Made by a program: the position numbers and the translations under genes
The notes under the pieces: generated by a model
What the model was told of the DNA's origin: nothing
The model's database searches: none
The model's input: the letters and a program-made list of their open reading frames with translations, nothing else
Source of the DNA: Heliocybe sulcata
Taxonomy: Eukaryota; Basidiomycota; Agaricomycetes; Gloeophyllales; Gloeophyllaceae
Length of the DNA: 64,000 nt
NCBI GenBank assembly: GCA_004369045.1
Contig: ML213521.1
Location: forward strand, 261,001 to 325,000
Reading direction: 5' to 3'
Part shown: positions 1-13,046 of the stretch, one piece after another
Position numbering within the stretch: the first letter of the stretch is position 1
Layout of the letters: each line of letters starts with the position of its first letter

Positions 1-1404
1 TCAGTCGACTGATGATCCAGGTGGCGACGAAAATCCCGAGGAGGAGTGGGAGCCCCATACTGGTGTATGATGGAAGAGAGTGTCCCGAATACGATGATCT
101 TGTATCAGTGACTTGTGTTATATATGACTAGAGTTCGAGCAGCTTGATACCTTCCGTCATCACAATTCTCAGTGGTGCAGTGCCTCGGTAGCCAAGATAT
201 CTAATAGGAGCATAGAGGAACTTACTATGGAGCTTTCCATGACAAAGAGCGATGGTCACAGGTTCCCCCAGATGTTTGGAAATAGCAGCAAGGCCTGCTG
301 AAATATCTCTGCAGCCGCACCTTAAGGCAGTGATAAAATTACATCGAGCCATGTTTGGTGCGGACACGGCCAGGTGATGCTCTTTTAGAGGTCCTGTAGA
401 CAGATAGCTAGCATCTAAATTAGTTCAGAGTTTTGAGTGGATGTGGACAAGCCGTGTGATGCACCTCACAATAGCTTGCATTCCTCTTCACGCTAGGAGG
501 TGGTTGCTAGCACTAATTAGGTCTGAAGCATTGAGCTATCCCATCCTTTAGTGAGACTGGAGTACTCCTGCTCGACATCAGCAGATGGACGAGGACCATG
601 CAGGACAATCCTACCTATCGCGACAACTGATCATTTGTTATGATCCATTGGGCCTTCGAATGGAAAATGTCGCGGATGGTTGTAGCCGCGACTGCTCCCT
701 GGTGACAGATTGCTGGGGACTCCATAGTCACACACGGAATGGTGAATGCTGAACTGCCAACGTGGTGCTCAATATCAGGAGGCAGAGATGCTTCTTACAT
801 TCCACCTCGATGTCCGCTGACGACGAACAAAAGTCTTCATTGATACACTGCATACGACTGTAGTCGAGCTTGAGACTGCAGATACGGGCATATCCCATAT
901 CCCATACAAAGCGGGCAGCATCTGGCGAGGATAAGACTGGGTGCACTGATTGCGAACTACAAGCAGGTAGTACTTACCAAATGAGAGCCTGTCCAGCGGA
1001 AGATAGTAGTATGTAGAACAATTCAGAAACGAAAGCTTATCTGATGTACAACTGCAGCTGCTGCTTTCTCACGTAGTCGCAATGCAGCTTGCCTGGTTCA
1101 GGCACTTGTTATCATCCCGAACTAAAGGCCTCACATGTTGTCGAAAAGGTGGTTCTTGAAGTTCAGGAGAAGATAGATAAGCTTCACTCCAGCTCTCCAT
1201 GATGTTCATGCCTCTCTTCCGTTGAGGTGGGGGTGCGAACAATGGCTGCAACATTACGGATGCATATAGCAGCGAAGTCCATACTCTAGGATCGAAGCTA
1301 GTTCTATAAAGCCGCTATTGACGGAGCTAGTACGAATTCGTCCTAGTCTTCAACTAAGTGGACATGTCAGTATGGTACCAAGATCCAGCGAACATTGTCT
1401 AACC
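1..1404. other. No recognisable gene
   Basis: Only short open frames without family resemblance or plausible splice partners are present on either strand. I see no tRNA, tandem array or terminal-repeat element here. Confidence 0.5.
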
Positions 1405-2110
1405 TCATTCTTCGTTTTCCTCTAGTGCGCGCGTCATCACCGCTGGCAGCAAAGACGCACCACCAATTGTTCCGGGCGTAAGGATCGTCAGTACTGCGTA
1501 CACTAGATATCCGCCCAGCAGACGGTTCCGCAACGAGACTGCGGACAAGGAGGCGGACAGGGCGGGACGACAACGCGCATGAAGGATGCCACGGTCTGTC
1601 CCAGACCGGTCGTAGCGCCCAGAAAACTTCAAGTCAGCGCCGCTGAAGTAATATATGTGGGAGCAACCTGATAACGGCGTGAGAGACTCTGCTGCAGAAC
1701 AACGAACAGACTTACTGAATCCACAACAGCGGGTACATCAACAACCGCGACACTCAGAAGCCCATAACCGCAGGCATCACGCACCCAGCGCGTACCGAGG
1801 GGATTGCCATCACCAGCCAGACGAGAAAGAGCAGAATATAAGTGCAGACATTGATTATGAATAGCCGCTTAGTCCCCAGCATTCTATCCAATGCCGGGAA
1901 AAACAGGCACTGGAATAGTCCATTCCATAAGCCCGAAGCGCCCAGTATGTAGCCGATGGTGGGAGGCGACAGGCCCAGGCCGCCTTTCCTAATAGGACTC
2001 GACAGGAATAGCGGCTGCGTGAAGGAGTAGCTCATACTCAGAGATGACAAAGTCAACCGTGACACTTGATACGCCGCAAGCCTGTCTTTGAGCTTGGATC
2101 AACGATGTCA
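1405..2110 (-). pseudogene. Decayed MFS transporter, C-terminal half only
   Basis: Two conserved pieces read on the minus strand. The first (about 2065-1754) includes the motif GGLGLSPPTIGYILGASG, then a cytosolic segment and a hydrophobic helix, as in transmembrane segments 7-9 of fungal major facilitator transporters. The second (about 1632-1405) ends with the stretch LLGGYLVYAVLTILTPG and an acidic tail, matching the last helix and C-terminus. Between them, residues resembling LGATTGLGQTVASFMR lie in another frame, so the reading frame is broken. The N-terminal six helices are not found upstream. I infer a host transporter gene that lost its front half and then decayed. The family is clear; the substrate is not. 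Confidence 0.6.
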
Positions 2111-4634
2111 GCGAGTATTACCCGCAAACCTCCGTGCCGACGCTCCGGAACACTCGCGTAGGTCACCAATCTGATTGGATATTCTCTCGAGAAGTAGAGA
2201 GGCTGGAGTTGCGAGTGACAGCTTGTAGCCCGCCGCTCGTGAATGACGCAGGCTATATTCCCGACCGGAGATCTGGAAGTCAGCGACCCACAATCTCTAG
2301 ATATGGAATACAGCAGTCGTGCCCAAAAACTCCCGATCAACGAGGAGAAGTGACATGCCCTTGTGAAGCAAGACCAGTAGTGTACTTCAACTTTAAGAAG
2401 GACGTACGATAGGAGAGCCTATTGTCAATCCAAGAAGACGACTACCTTCACGTACACATGCGGCCACCCTACTCATTTTCGTAATCACTCGCGGATTTTG
2501 AGAGGATGGGTGCACGGAGCTCGGACAAGGGGGTCGACACACTAGTCCCGCAGCCAGATTTGAGAGCACGTGTGTTCGAGACCAGCATGGTATAAGGAGC
2601 ATGGAGTTGTCCTGCCTGAGCTATCCAGTATTAAACTGAGTGCCGTGGTCGCAAGGCCCTGCCTAAGATTCTGCTGCTTAGCCTGGGTCGCTGAGTCGCC
2701 AACGGCACTGCAGTGAGACTGTGCCACGAAGATAACAAACGTAGCGTCCATGTTGCCCGGGTCCATGTTTCTATTCCATCCTGTCAAAGAGTAGGAAGCG
2801 CACTGCCAGGAATCGCCGAGAGTCGAAGGAGAGCGTTCGAAACGTCATCGAGCAAGGTGATCGATGGAGAGGAGAATGCCTCCCTCGACTAGACGTTTGC
2901 ATTGCGAAATCAAACGTAGTACTCGGCCAAAGCAAAGAATTCCGCATCAGTAGAAGGGAAGAGTGTTGATGTCGAGCAGTAGCTCGAGATATTGGCTGGC
3001 AGGTTGGCGAAGGGAACGACAGGGAGATGGTGGTGGCAAAGGACCGGCGTATGCCGAAGGAGCCACGGAGGAGCGTGGCTCTCAGCTCTCAGATCTCAGG
3101 GCCAAACAGGGAACGTTAACGCGCCTCCCGACTCTGGATTTCTCCAGAACGTGCATGAATCCAGATCTCTTGTTCTACAGGCTCAGGGAGCAATCAGAGA
3201 GCAATGTTACGTCCTTTAGACCGGTTCTGGAGGGGCGATAATATGTATGCTCGTCCTCTAGCCAGCTGTTACGAAGTTTTAGTAGGAGGTTTTCTCCACG
3301 GACGCTTCCGTGGTGGAAAAACAGATTTAAGGCGGCGCGATGTCCTCACCGCAGCAAATATGCTGCTCAGCTGAGTACTCCGTGTCACCGATTTCATAAT
3401 TAGCGGCAGGAAACACGTCTGTCTTTTTCGAATTTCGCAAGAGACTACCGGTAACATCTTCTGAGCAGGACCGAAGTTATGCGTAGTGGCATTTACGCTG
3501 ACATCGGTCCTGATAGACAACCACTGACATCGGTCCTGACAGACAACCACAGAACCGTCTAATTCGAGAAGATATGGTGCCAGTCATCTATTGATGAGGC
3601 GGCCTTTAGCGATGTCCGCTGAGTTGTACGATCACTGACCTTTGCGATCGGACGTTGACGTGGTTGACGCCCGAACTGCGGCGCAAGGTGTGGTAGTACG
3701 AAGGGTATGGCATAGCAAGACCTTGCGCACGACCCAAACGTACGTCAGTCTCTTTGAAATGATCTTTTCCACACGAGATACGTCCATTCGGCCTGCGAGG
3801 TGCTTCCCCATTCTTAAGGAGAGCCCATGGCTTCGGGACGCTAGCCTATGCGTACTGAGGTAAGCGGGTAGGGACCTCCAAGACTCCCCAGTAGTTGTCA
3901 ATCCTCAGGCGAACCGCAGCAGCCTCTCGCGCGAAGAATTATTGTCCAAGGCGAAGGTCATTGCTGGCAATGCAGTCGAGTCCCTCAAGACTGATCGAAC
4001 CTGGTTTCAAATCCTCCTTCATTGACGCAGCAGGACTTGTCGCTTGACCACCGCTGCTCGGGCACATTCCTCGACATGCGTGTATTACGAGGACCTCCAT
4101 ATGCGGGGTGGAAGGGTGGATTGTGACCAAATGGCTCTACCGTGGCCCGCCGTAGCGACACAGTACAATGTGTGGCACTTGCTCAGCCATCACTCAGGGG
4201 ATACAGGCTGGAGGCTGAGGGCACTCGAGTCAACATTTGGCTCGAGTCATCCAAATTAACACACCAATGGAGAAGTTAGTTGAACACATATTGGCTGACT
4301 CGCATCGATCCTGGCGTTCCGATTGTATTTTACCAGGTGCTTTTCCCTCGCCGTACCATAGCAACATGCGAAAGAATGAGTAAAGAAAGTGTGAGAGAAC
4401 ATACTTTGGATAGGTCGGACGGCGACTCAGAAAGTGATGTGACATTGCCACGTGACCGTGTTCCGCCCGCCAACGGGCTGCCTTCTCAATGAGTACTGCC
4501 TAGCTGATCAGTACTGTGAATCGATACTGCATCGATACTCAGTGCCGCGTGTTAAACACGCTTCTCTGGTCAAGTCGACTTGGGCGGATATAGGACGGCG
4601 GTAGGACCCTTCGTTCTCCATCTACTCAGTCTCG
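2111..4634. other. Gene-poor stretch upstream of FunK1 gene
   Basis: No frame here shows a convincing domain or splice pattern. The only structure noted is a short tandem duplication near 3.5 kb and a weak inverted repeat around 3290-3325. It may hold relics too decayed to name. Confidence 0.45.
3498..3549. repeat. 26-bp tandem duplication, two copies
   Basis: A 26-bp unit beginning CTGACATCGGTCCTGA is repeated head to tail with a single T/C difference between copies. It lies in non-coding DNA and no function is evident. Confidence 0.85.
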
Positions 4635-7484
4635 ATGTCTTACGGCGATTCCAGGCTCCTCTCTGAGCAACCCTCGCAGTCTGATGAGCGACTCTCTGTC
4701 CCACCTTCGCCGCCCGACCCAGAGTCAGACGTAGAGTCGGAAGTGACGACGCCCCGGGAACGGACACCGCTCCCAGCAACGCCACACGACTCGAGCCCTC
4801 TCACACCCATCGAAGAGCTCGATCGACAGGCGGCGACGGCGGCCATACTACCGCGTCCTTCTCAGACGGATCCCGAGGCGATCTTTATCGATACGAACCC
4901 CTTCCTCGACACTCACAACCACGGAAGTATCCAGATTGGGCAGTCAGGAATCCCAAACCACATGGTGTCTGAACCCGGGTTCGATGTGCGTGGTTCATCT
5001 CCCAAGCGCAAATCAGCGGCGCAAGCCCTGCCAAGTACCCCTGTAGGACGGCATGTTCCCGCTCAGTCGGAGCAGGTGGGTCCCCTCCTCGAGACGCCCA
5101 CGAAGATGAGCTCCGACTCCACAGACCACAAAAACGTCGACGCCCTCCAAGACGCGCTCGAAGCAGAGCTACACGGTACTTGGATCTTTGGCGGCAAGAC
5201 TTTCCTTACCGCGTTTCTCGGCTCCATTCCAGATATGCCACCTGATGCCGCGATCGACAAATTCCTGCAAGGCTACGATGGATACCACTCTGCCACGCGC
5301 AAGTGGAAGAGGATCACCGTCCCGGCTAAAACGGAGGGTAGCTTGTACGAGCCGTTCAAGGACCACATCAATGCTATATTGGAAGAGTTTGGGCGCGATA
5401 TGCGGTGTGAAGCGTCCGCGACGTACCTGACCCAGATGGCGCATGTGCTGAATGTGTACCAAACAGGCCTGAAGACCAAGCCGGATCTCTGCATTATGGG
5501 TATCGATCCTGTGATAGCTAGGGAGCAGACGTTCCCCGACCCACCGAGATACACGCAGTGTGTGGCGCCCATCGAGATCAAGCGCCAAGCGGAGGTAAGA
5601 TGGGAGCACGATGTTGTGCAGCTCGCGGTATACGCTCGCGAATGCTTCGTCCAGCAGCCGAACAGGGACCTCGTATACGCGTCTCTGTTGACCGAGGAGC
5701 AGATGCAACTTCACCAATACGACCGCGGCGGCGACTTGCACTCGTCCTTTTTCAATATTCACGAGGATCCTGTGACGTTCGTCAAGATGATCCTTGCGCT
5801 GTCAACCGAAGACCTTAAGAAGCTCGGGTTCGATACCCGCATTTACTGGGAAGGCTCCCAACGATGCTTTAGGACGGTCTCGGAAGACTCGCAGGAGGTC
5901 AAGATCTATACGATCACCGAACCCAACCACCCGTTCCGTAGACAGGCAATTCGTGGACGAGGGACTACGTGTTGGGTTATCGAGGACGAGAATGGCGAGA
6001 AGTTTGTGCTGAAGCTTGCGTGGCGAACATTCGAGCGCCAGCCTGAGTGGCATTTCCTTGAGAAGACCTGTGAGGAAAACAAGCGACGAGCGCAGGAGGA
6101 GCCGGGGAGAGGCCCTGTCTCTGGCGTGGGGACTATCTTGGCGCACTGGGAAGGCCAGAAGCTCTCGGACTTGCGATTTAATATCCCTCTGAAGACGCGA
6201 GACGAGCTAACTGTGTCTGACCGGCGATTCTACTTTACCATACAGCCTTATCTCGGCCCTGCCTTGGAGAAGGCAACTTCGTCGTTGCAATCCTTGAGGG
6301 CGCTCTACGACATCATCCAAGGTAATCCCCAGCACATTAGTTATGTGACCTTTCTCATCGTACTTTAGGCCAGAGGGAATTATACGACCTCAAGATATTA
6401 CATCGCGACATAAGCACGCGTAATATGCTATGCAACCCAGACCCAGGAGCGAAATCTGGCCAGCGAGCGTTTCTCATCGATTTTGACATGGCAAAAAAGC
6501 TGGACAGTTCGTCTAAGACAGCGGGAGCGGACGTAAGAACCGTAAGTGGTCTCAGCGTGGGGGAGTAATATAGTCTGACCAGTTACATTGGATGTAGGGG
6601 ACGCGGGTCTGCCAGTCGATCAAAGTTCTTGAAGGACTGGGTGTTCACGACTATTTGGATGACCTCGAGTCAACTTTCTGGGCGTACACCTGGATCGCGT
6701 GTACCAGCGATGGTCCGGGCGTTGCTCGGCAGGGAATTCCGGTGGACTTGATCAACTGGGGTTCGCAGGATCTGGCCGTAGCGATTCTGGCCAAGCGGAA
6801 CTTCATGGCCAGGCCCCTCGTTGAGCTCATCCACCCAAGTATGGGCCGACAAATTCGAGTGTTGATCATGTTCCTGGCTGGTTTCTTCCGTAGTACGGCT
6901 CTGCCTCGGATTCAGAGGCTACAGGAGGAACGATATCAAGCAACGCTAGCGCAGGATCCCGATGCCCAACAGGCTGCCGAGGACCTTCTTGAGTTTGGGC
7001 TGACCATCGAGGCTCCTGGTGAGGCTCATAACTCTTGTCCTTCACGTGACCATCTGAAGAATGTTATGTATGCCTAGCGCCTGATGAGGACGTCGACAAG
7101 CATTTTACCCAGGTTCTGGGTGGCGTAAGGAGGGCCATTGAGCGTGAAGAGAAGGCCTCCACCGAGGTCCGGGACACTGATCTCCGGTCTTTAGTTGCCA
7201 ATTACACGGTCCCTGAGCTCGTCGTGCAGCTTCCAGGGTATGACCACCCCATCACAGAAAAGGTGAAAGAGCTGCAGACACTCAAGACCGCGAAGGTCGA
7301 TATGATCATGGATGCCAAGCGGCTGAACTCTATCCCACAGCTCCAGCTCCAGTACGCTAGCAGCACCGATGAGAGTGGAAGCAGCGGTAGCAGCCGGAAA
7401 CGCCAGTCCAGGAGCGAGTCTCCGGCATCTGAGGATGAAGGCATTTCCAACCCCTCGAACGCGAAGAAAGCGAAACAGCTCTAG
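4635..7484 (+). CDS. FunK1 fungal-type protein kinase
   Basis: Predicted protein of 895 residues from four exons (4635-6321, 6369-6541, 6598-7018, 7078-7484); all junctions are GT-AG and keep frame. The N-terminal region has a Ser/Pro/Thr-rich leader followed by the conserved pre-kinase region of the family. The kinase core carries the catalytic motif HRDISTRNML near residue 575, then FLIDFDMAK (the DFG-equivalent, as DFD) and a GT-x activation-loop segment. The C-terminus is Ser/Arg/Lys-rich and probably disordered (SRKRQSRSESPASEDEG), as is common in the family. FunK1 kinases are greatly expanded in multicellular fungi and their substrates are largely unknown. The start is the first ATG of the long open frame. 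The gene looks intact. Confidence 0.9.
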
Positions 7485-7667
7485 GGCTACGCCTCTCCCT
7501 CCACCTCGCCGGTCTCTTTCCACCGCGGCTTCTGCCAGTGTAATTACCTCGGTTTTTATCGTCAGTTTATACCGCTTGCATCACCTGCAGTTTGCCCAAT
7601 AATCCACCCCCGCTTATTTAATCGCTTTCACGCTTGCTTTGCCCTTGAACTCTCCAGCCACGTCACT

Positions 7668-8092
7668 ATGTCAGGCTGGGTGAACTGCATCTCCAAGCGT
7701 GCCTTCTGGGCGGATCGTCCGGTCTTCTATGACGATACTCGTGTCGAACAGCGACTGTATAGCGCTGTCGATCTCATCATCGACGGGTGGCGGCGTTTCT
7801 CGGTCAAACAAGCTTCATGTGCGAGTCTTCATCCCATCTCGTCCTAGTACGTGGCCGGCCGTGGAGAAAACGATGCTGGAGAGATGGAAGTATTCGAGAG
7901 GAATTGGCGCGTACAATTGACAAGGCCACGCAGAGTCTCAAGCGGGAGGCAAAGAGCGTCGCACCGCAAGCGGCAAAGTTGCTGGACTCAAGCGCGTCGG
8001 AAGTGGCTTGCGAAGCTGTCATCCCCTTCAATGTTCCATGCACGTTACACTTTGATATTCAATGTCCGTGGGAGCAGTCCGTTCATAGGTAA
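7668..8092 (+). pseudogene. Possible small or broken gene downstream of FunK1
   Basis: An ATG at 7668 opens a frame starting MSGWVNCISKRAFWADRP that stops within about 60 codons. Further on, a different frame (about 7787-8092) contains an amphipathic helical stretch, REELARTIDKATQSLKREAK, which looks coding. Simple GT-AG splices do not join the two cleanly, so this is either a small gene with an unrecognised structure or a decayed one. No family is recognised. Confidence 0.25.
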
Positions 8093-8187
8093 TAAGTTAG
8101 GGTAAAATGAAAGAGGAAGAGGCCAAGGTCACTAAACAAAAACCTCAACCAGAGGTTCATATAGCATGCAGGCTAGAGATTTTATCG

Positions 8188-10861
8188 TTAGATATAACCA
8201 GTCAGAACGGGGACTTGTACGAACCTAGCTGCTTGGATTACGTCGTTGACGATGTTAAGAGGAGAAGTCGGGGGGAACGCGGGGCAGACGATAGATATCC
8301 GCTTGTTCAGAAGGGAAGACTCGCGTCGTATAGGAGATAAACCGGGCGAACGACGGCTGCCATCCACCCGCCTGCCGAAAGGAGAGCCTGCGGGCAGAGC
8401 CCTCTTCTGGCTTGGGGTCGCAGTTCCGAAGCATTTCTGCTAGCATATCAGTGCACCGGTCATGTAGAATATTTTGTCAAGACATACCTTGAACAGTTGG
8501 AAATCCACCTGGAACAGCGTAACTTGGGTCGAGGCGCTGAAGAAGTCGAAGAAGGAGCCGGATGCGCCAGCGTTTACCTTCAGACCCGTGTCAACAGTAA
8601 CGCAACCGTCAATGCTGCCACTCGCGGTGGTGTTCCCTCGAGCGACAAGTTTTCCTGACGACTTCTTAGAGGAACTGCTGGAACCAGAGGCTTCAGTGGG
8701 CTCAACGGTGGCTTTAGCCGTAGGTGACTTGATCGCCGTGGTGTCTGCAGGTGCGTGCGACGTTGCAGTTTCGATACCAGCGGAAGCGGAGGTCGCGGTC
8801 TCCGCGACCGATGTCACGCCTTCGGACTTGCTCGTCGCAGAGCTCTTCTCCGAGAGCGATGTACTTCTAGTCTCTTTGCTGGAACTGGCAGAGGTAATCT
8901 TCTGGCTGGAACTGCCACTCTGGATGCTCTTCGCCGTAGTGCTGGCCGTCTGGCTCTTCCCGAGTGTCACCTTGACAGTAGGATTACTATTACTTGTAGT
9001 GGCGGTGGACGTCATGCTGGCAGTTGTATTGGTCTGGGTGGAGTTACCAGACCCGCTGACAGTGATGACGTTCCCTTGAGCGTTCAGTTGCATGCCCAGC
9101 GTCGCATAAGCGTCGAGGTCCAGGAAGACTGTGGCTGAGGCAAGGCCAGAGAGTACGTTGATGCCGAAGTCAAGCTACATCACTAAGAGTGAGCTCGTAT
9201 TGCACACTGGCATCGAGGGAACGAGTGATCGTACTTCAGGAATGAGATGAGCTGTGAGCGACACATTGGCCTGAACGTCGGGAGTAACAGAAAGCTTCAA
9301 GTCTGGGACAACAGAACATCAGATCCGTAGAATAAAAGAAGTCTACTGAAACGCACTGGTGTCTTGAGGAGTCGCAGCACCGCCATTCTTCTGGCCGCTG
9401 GGCGGACTGGGAAAGAATAGCTGGCCATTTTTGACATTGTATGCGAGATCAACTGTCATATCCAGGTCGACTGCTGCTTGTGCGGTCAATTCGCCGTTCA
9501 CTGCGAAGGAGGGGCCGAGTGTAAAGATCCTGTTTCTTTCGTAAGGACCATTGAGCGGCAGTGACGCAATCATAAGTGCTTACCCCGGAATATCTAGGCC
9601 AGGGAGCCCTATCTGGAAAAGCGGTATCTTCCCTGAGTCAAGAGTGCCCTATCTCGATGAAAAGGGTCAGGGCCATAACCGTACGGGATATGATGTGCGT
9701 ACCGCAGCGGTTGCCTGGACATTTAAGGTACCAGCAATATCCGCATCGAAATCTGTAGCGGCCCTGTTTTAGTACTGTTACCGCTGGACAGTGAGGGAAG
9801 TATACCCACTGGAAAATAATACGAACTCGCTGACATGTGGCGGGACGATCGTCCCGGCCAGAGTCATGCCATACGTGACATTCGCGTTAATGTTGGTGTC
9901 AATGTCCGTTTTGAGGGAAGCTGAGAATCCGTTGCACGACACGGATATGGGAGGAAAGTCCAAGTCCTTGTTCACGGTGACCGGAGATGTCTTCTCGGTA
10001 GTGTGATTGAAGCTACCCGTGAGAGCTGCAGACGACTCGGATGTCAAGAGATCTGTTGGGACTGGATACATGGAGAACGTACCGCCCACAATGCCATCCA
10101 GTAGCCCTCGTTGTGTCAATCGACTTCGCCGTTGGGGTGGGAGATTTGAAGTATCGATAGTACCTGTCACACCCGGGAACGATGCACCCATGATCGCGAA
10201 AGAGATATTGCCCTTCCTATATATCTGTAAGCCTGACGGCGGCGAGAGGACAGCGGGAGAGTATACAGACGAGGAATCAATGCTGCTCCAGCTGGTGTCA
10301 AGGGTAAGCGCCTGCACCTGAGGAACCGTTCCGTCTCGTCTGGTAAGGTTGGCCTTAACAAGATCTGGCATTGACTGGTCGGTAGACACCCATGCCTTTG
10401 CTACGCGAGCGAAAGGACTTGCACCACACTGTATCGGTACAACTCAGCATCTAGCGTGAGGCACAGTAGAAAGACAATACATTTTCGGGAAGACGGACGA
10501 GGGTATTCTCGGCCCCATCTTGAAAAAGGTGATTACAACTGGCAGTCTCATTCATACAGACGAGCCGTATGTCCTGCTGGGTCGTGTTCTGGTCACAGTT
10601 CAATATTTGCCATCCGGCTGCGGTCGTGATATCCGAAAGCATATTCGAGGAACCCCACTGCCATGCCGGAGACGTGAGTACGTGCACGAAGCCCTTTCGC
10701 TGTTCACTCACGATCTTCAAGGTACCGGAGGCTTGCCCAGCCGTCCCATTGGCATTGACGTCGTAATAGCAGGACCCATCAGTGCAAGGTTTGGACCAAT
10801 CGTTGGCCGCAGCCGCGGAAGCCACCAAAAAAGGAGCGAGAGTGAGAAACGAGTGAATCAT
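8188..10861 (-). CDS. Secreted Ser/Thr-rich protein of unknown function
   Basis: Eight exons (10861-10481, 10428-9806, 9763-9703, 9612-9584, 9529-9357, 9302-9235, 9174-8488, 8439-8188) join through GT-AG introns in constant phase into a 757-residue protein, which is strong support for the model. The N-terminus MIHSFLTLAPFLVASAAAAN is a signal peptide. The next region has several Cys residues and the motifs ILNCDQNTTQQDIRLVC and CNHLFQDGAENTLVRLPENC, typical of an extracellular disulfide-bonded domain with N-glycosylation sites. Later come beta-rich repeats (LDMTVDLAYNVKNG, NVSLTAHLIPE), a long Ser/Thr-rich linker of about 130 residues, and a last domain with GCVTVDTGLKVNAG. I infer a cell-wall or extracellular protein. 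I do not recognise a named family and assign no activity. The last exon is basic and less conserved-looking; the stop is the least certain part. Confidence 0.78.
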
Positions 10862-13046
10862 CCTACAAGGAGAGAAAAGTTCGAGAAGAATCCAAACAAG
10901 TGCGACGAAGAACGAAGATGAGCCCGTCGCCAGGACGTACGGAATCATAATCTGCAAGGGCCATAGTTATATATGAGCTTTGGGATCGTATCTTGAGTTT
11001 ACTGATGGAGAGTGATGGTCGCAGCGGTGTGGACAGGTTACTGATCATCCGGGTAACTTGGCATCAAGTTCTCTCGAGTTGACCACGTGATCGCGTTGCC
11101 GACTTCGTCCGTGACCCTCAGCGAAGTCCGACGACACCCGTTGTGGTTGAACGACCTCGAATACTGTAGCTTTTGCGTACACCTGAATAGCTCATTGGAT
11201 GCTTGACGAGGGACGAAAGGAGGGGATCTGCTAGGTTTTTCTAGGAAAATCAATCACTGGCAACTCGTTTGACATCACGGCATATGGGCAACCCGGCTTG
11301 CTTCACAGGAACTGTTTCGTCATCGGAGATAAGTGTAAGTGGAAAATTCATCGGAATATCCGCCCTTGAGACAGTTTGGACGATAATAATGATCTGCAGA
11401 CTGAAGATCCCAGGATGGGACCATCCTACCATCACAGAATTGATTCTTAAGCACCAGATCTTGGAAACGATAGCACCCGCTCATGTGGTGATCTCTATCT
11501 GAGTATCATAGCACAGCGTCTCCTTTGCCGATGTTATTACACCTTGCAGCCGGAATAGATCCTCATGCAATATCTCCGGTCTCGTGCAGTCGGCGTTCCG
11601 TCGCCGAGAAATTCCAATTTTACCGTGAGTATCAATTCGCAAAGTCGCACTTGAGATGACAGCGCTTGGACTCACATCCAGAAATAGACATGTGGACTGG
11701 GCTTTCAGAAATAGGAGTGAGTCCGTGCGCTCACTGAAGACCAGGTTCCGCTGAAGCAAGTACAGCTTTGATTATGTCGCGATAGGGTAAGGCAAGGCCG
11801 CATTGCAAGTACTTCGCACGCAATTCGTTGACTCGTAAAAGACAGGAACAACAAATGACGAGGAAACACTCCTGGAGAGAACCTAGGACAGAACTGTCAA
11901 AAAGGAGGGTCATTAGAAACCGAATGGACCTGGACAACCTGGCTGGCGGAATCAACTTCTCTATGATACCAAAAGGTCGATGCTGCCTTCTCGATGGCGC
12001 ATACATGAGAGTACACTCAGCTGAAGGCCGGATGCGCGGCGAAGAGGTGTCTCATGGGCAAATGGTCAGCATCGTCGGTCTGCCGACCAGACGGAGGAGC
12101 AGCGGGCGTAGACCTGCTTGGATTCTGAACCCAGTGCCGAACCCTTCCTGCTAGCATTCAAGAAGGCATTGAGGTAGTATCAGTCCGCCACATACCTTCA
12201 CCAAATGTGAGTTCTTATGGAACAGGGTAACTGTCGTAGATGCGCTCATGAAACTCCAGAAAGAACGTTTCACGCTAACAAAGGCCTTTAGCACAGAATG
12301 AATGTTGACCCAACAGTTGGGGCTGTCATCAGCAGGTGCGTTGGCTCGAATGCAAGTCCCCGAAATAAATTGCTGGAAAGCTTATCCCTACTGACGGAGT
12401 CGACAACTTGAGCACGGGATGCCAAAGCTGCCTAGGCAGCTGAAGTTTTGGCTGTGGTGCCCGGAGCAGCAGAGGACACCCGCAGTCGCCAAGTACTCGA
12501 TAAAGACGGACGCAGCTAGAGCCCTGGCCGTCTGATAGCTACAGGGCCGCGGTACTGCGTGCCTTGCGTACACGGTTTCAAGTCAACAAGATCGGTCCCA
12601 AGACACGTCAGGTATCATCTATGCTGAAATGTTGCAACAAGTGATGCAATCTCTGTTTTTGCAGCATCAAGCCAGTCGGCGCCAGTAACCTGTCAGTCCA
12701 AACGAGCGCGCCCGCATGGAACGAGCGCACAGAACCCTATGGACTGGTCCATAGTGGCACTCGCACTCTTGCCCTCTCCAACAACCGGCGATCAACGTTA
12801 AACAAGGAAGTAAGTCTGCAGTCGTTCTCCCGCGTAGGAGGGTTCGTCGTCCTGACTCGTCCACTGTGATGGCCAGTGGGCATTGGTGCTCCAGACGCGA
12901 TGACCGCCTAAACACTACGAGAACCAGATCTGATGGCGTCGAGGCCGCAGATTTTGAAGAGACAGCAGATACTCGCTGTGATCGCAACGGCGGGGCATGA
13001 TATCATCAAAAGAACATAGATAAAAACTGCCATGTCAACGTCATAA
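10862..13046. other. Intergenic, no clear gene
   Basis: Frames are short and without domain signatures. Around 11404-11480 (+) a segment reading IPGWDHPTITELILKHQILE faintly resembles the FunK1 C-terminal motif LPGYDHPITEKVKELQ. Otherwise nothing is supported. Confidence 0.45.

Noticed and set aside
3291-3325. Hairpin with arms TTTTCTCCACGGA and TCCGTGGTGGAAAA
   Set aside because: Imperfect, short and isolated; not enough to call a transposon end or terminator.
5169-5762. 197-codon open frame antisense to the FunK1 gene
   Set aside because: It overlaps well-supported coding exon sequence on the other strand and has no domain; open frames opposite GC-rich exons are common.
8474-9079. 201-codon hydrophobic open frame antisense to the secreted orphan
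   Set aside because: It is the mirror of the Ser/Thr-rich linker, whose codons give Val/Leu/Ala-rich reading on the opposite strand.
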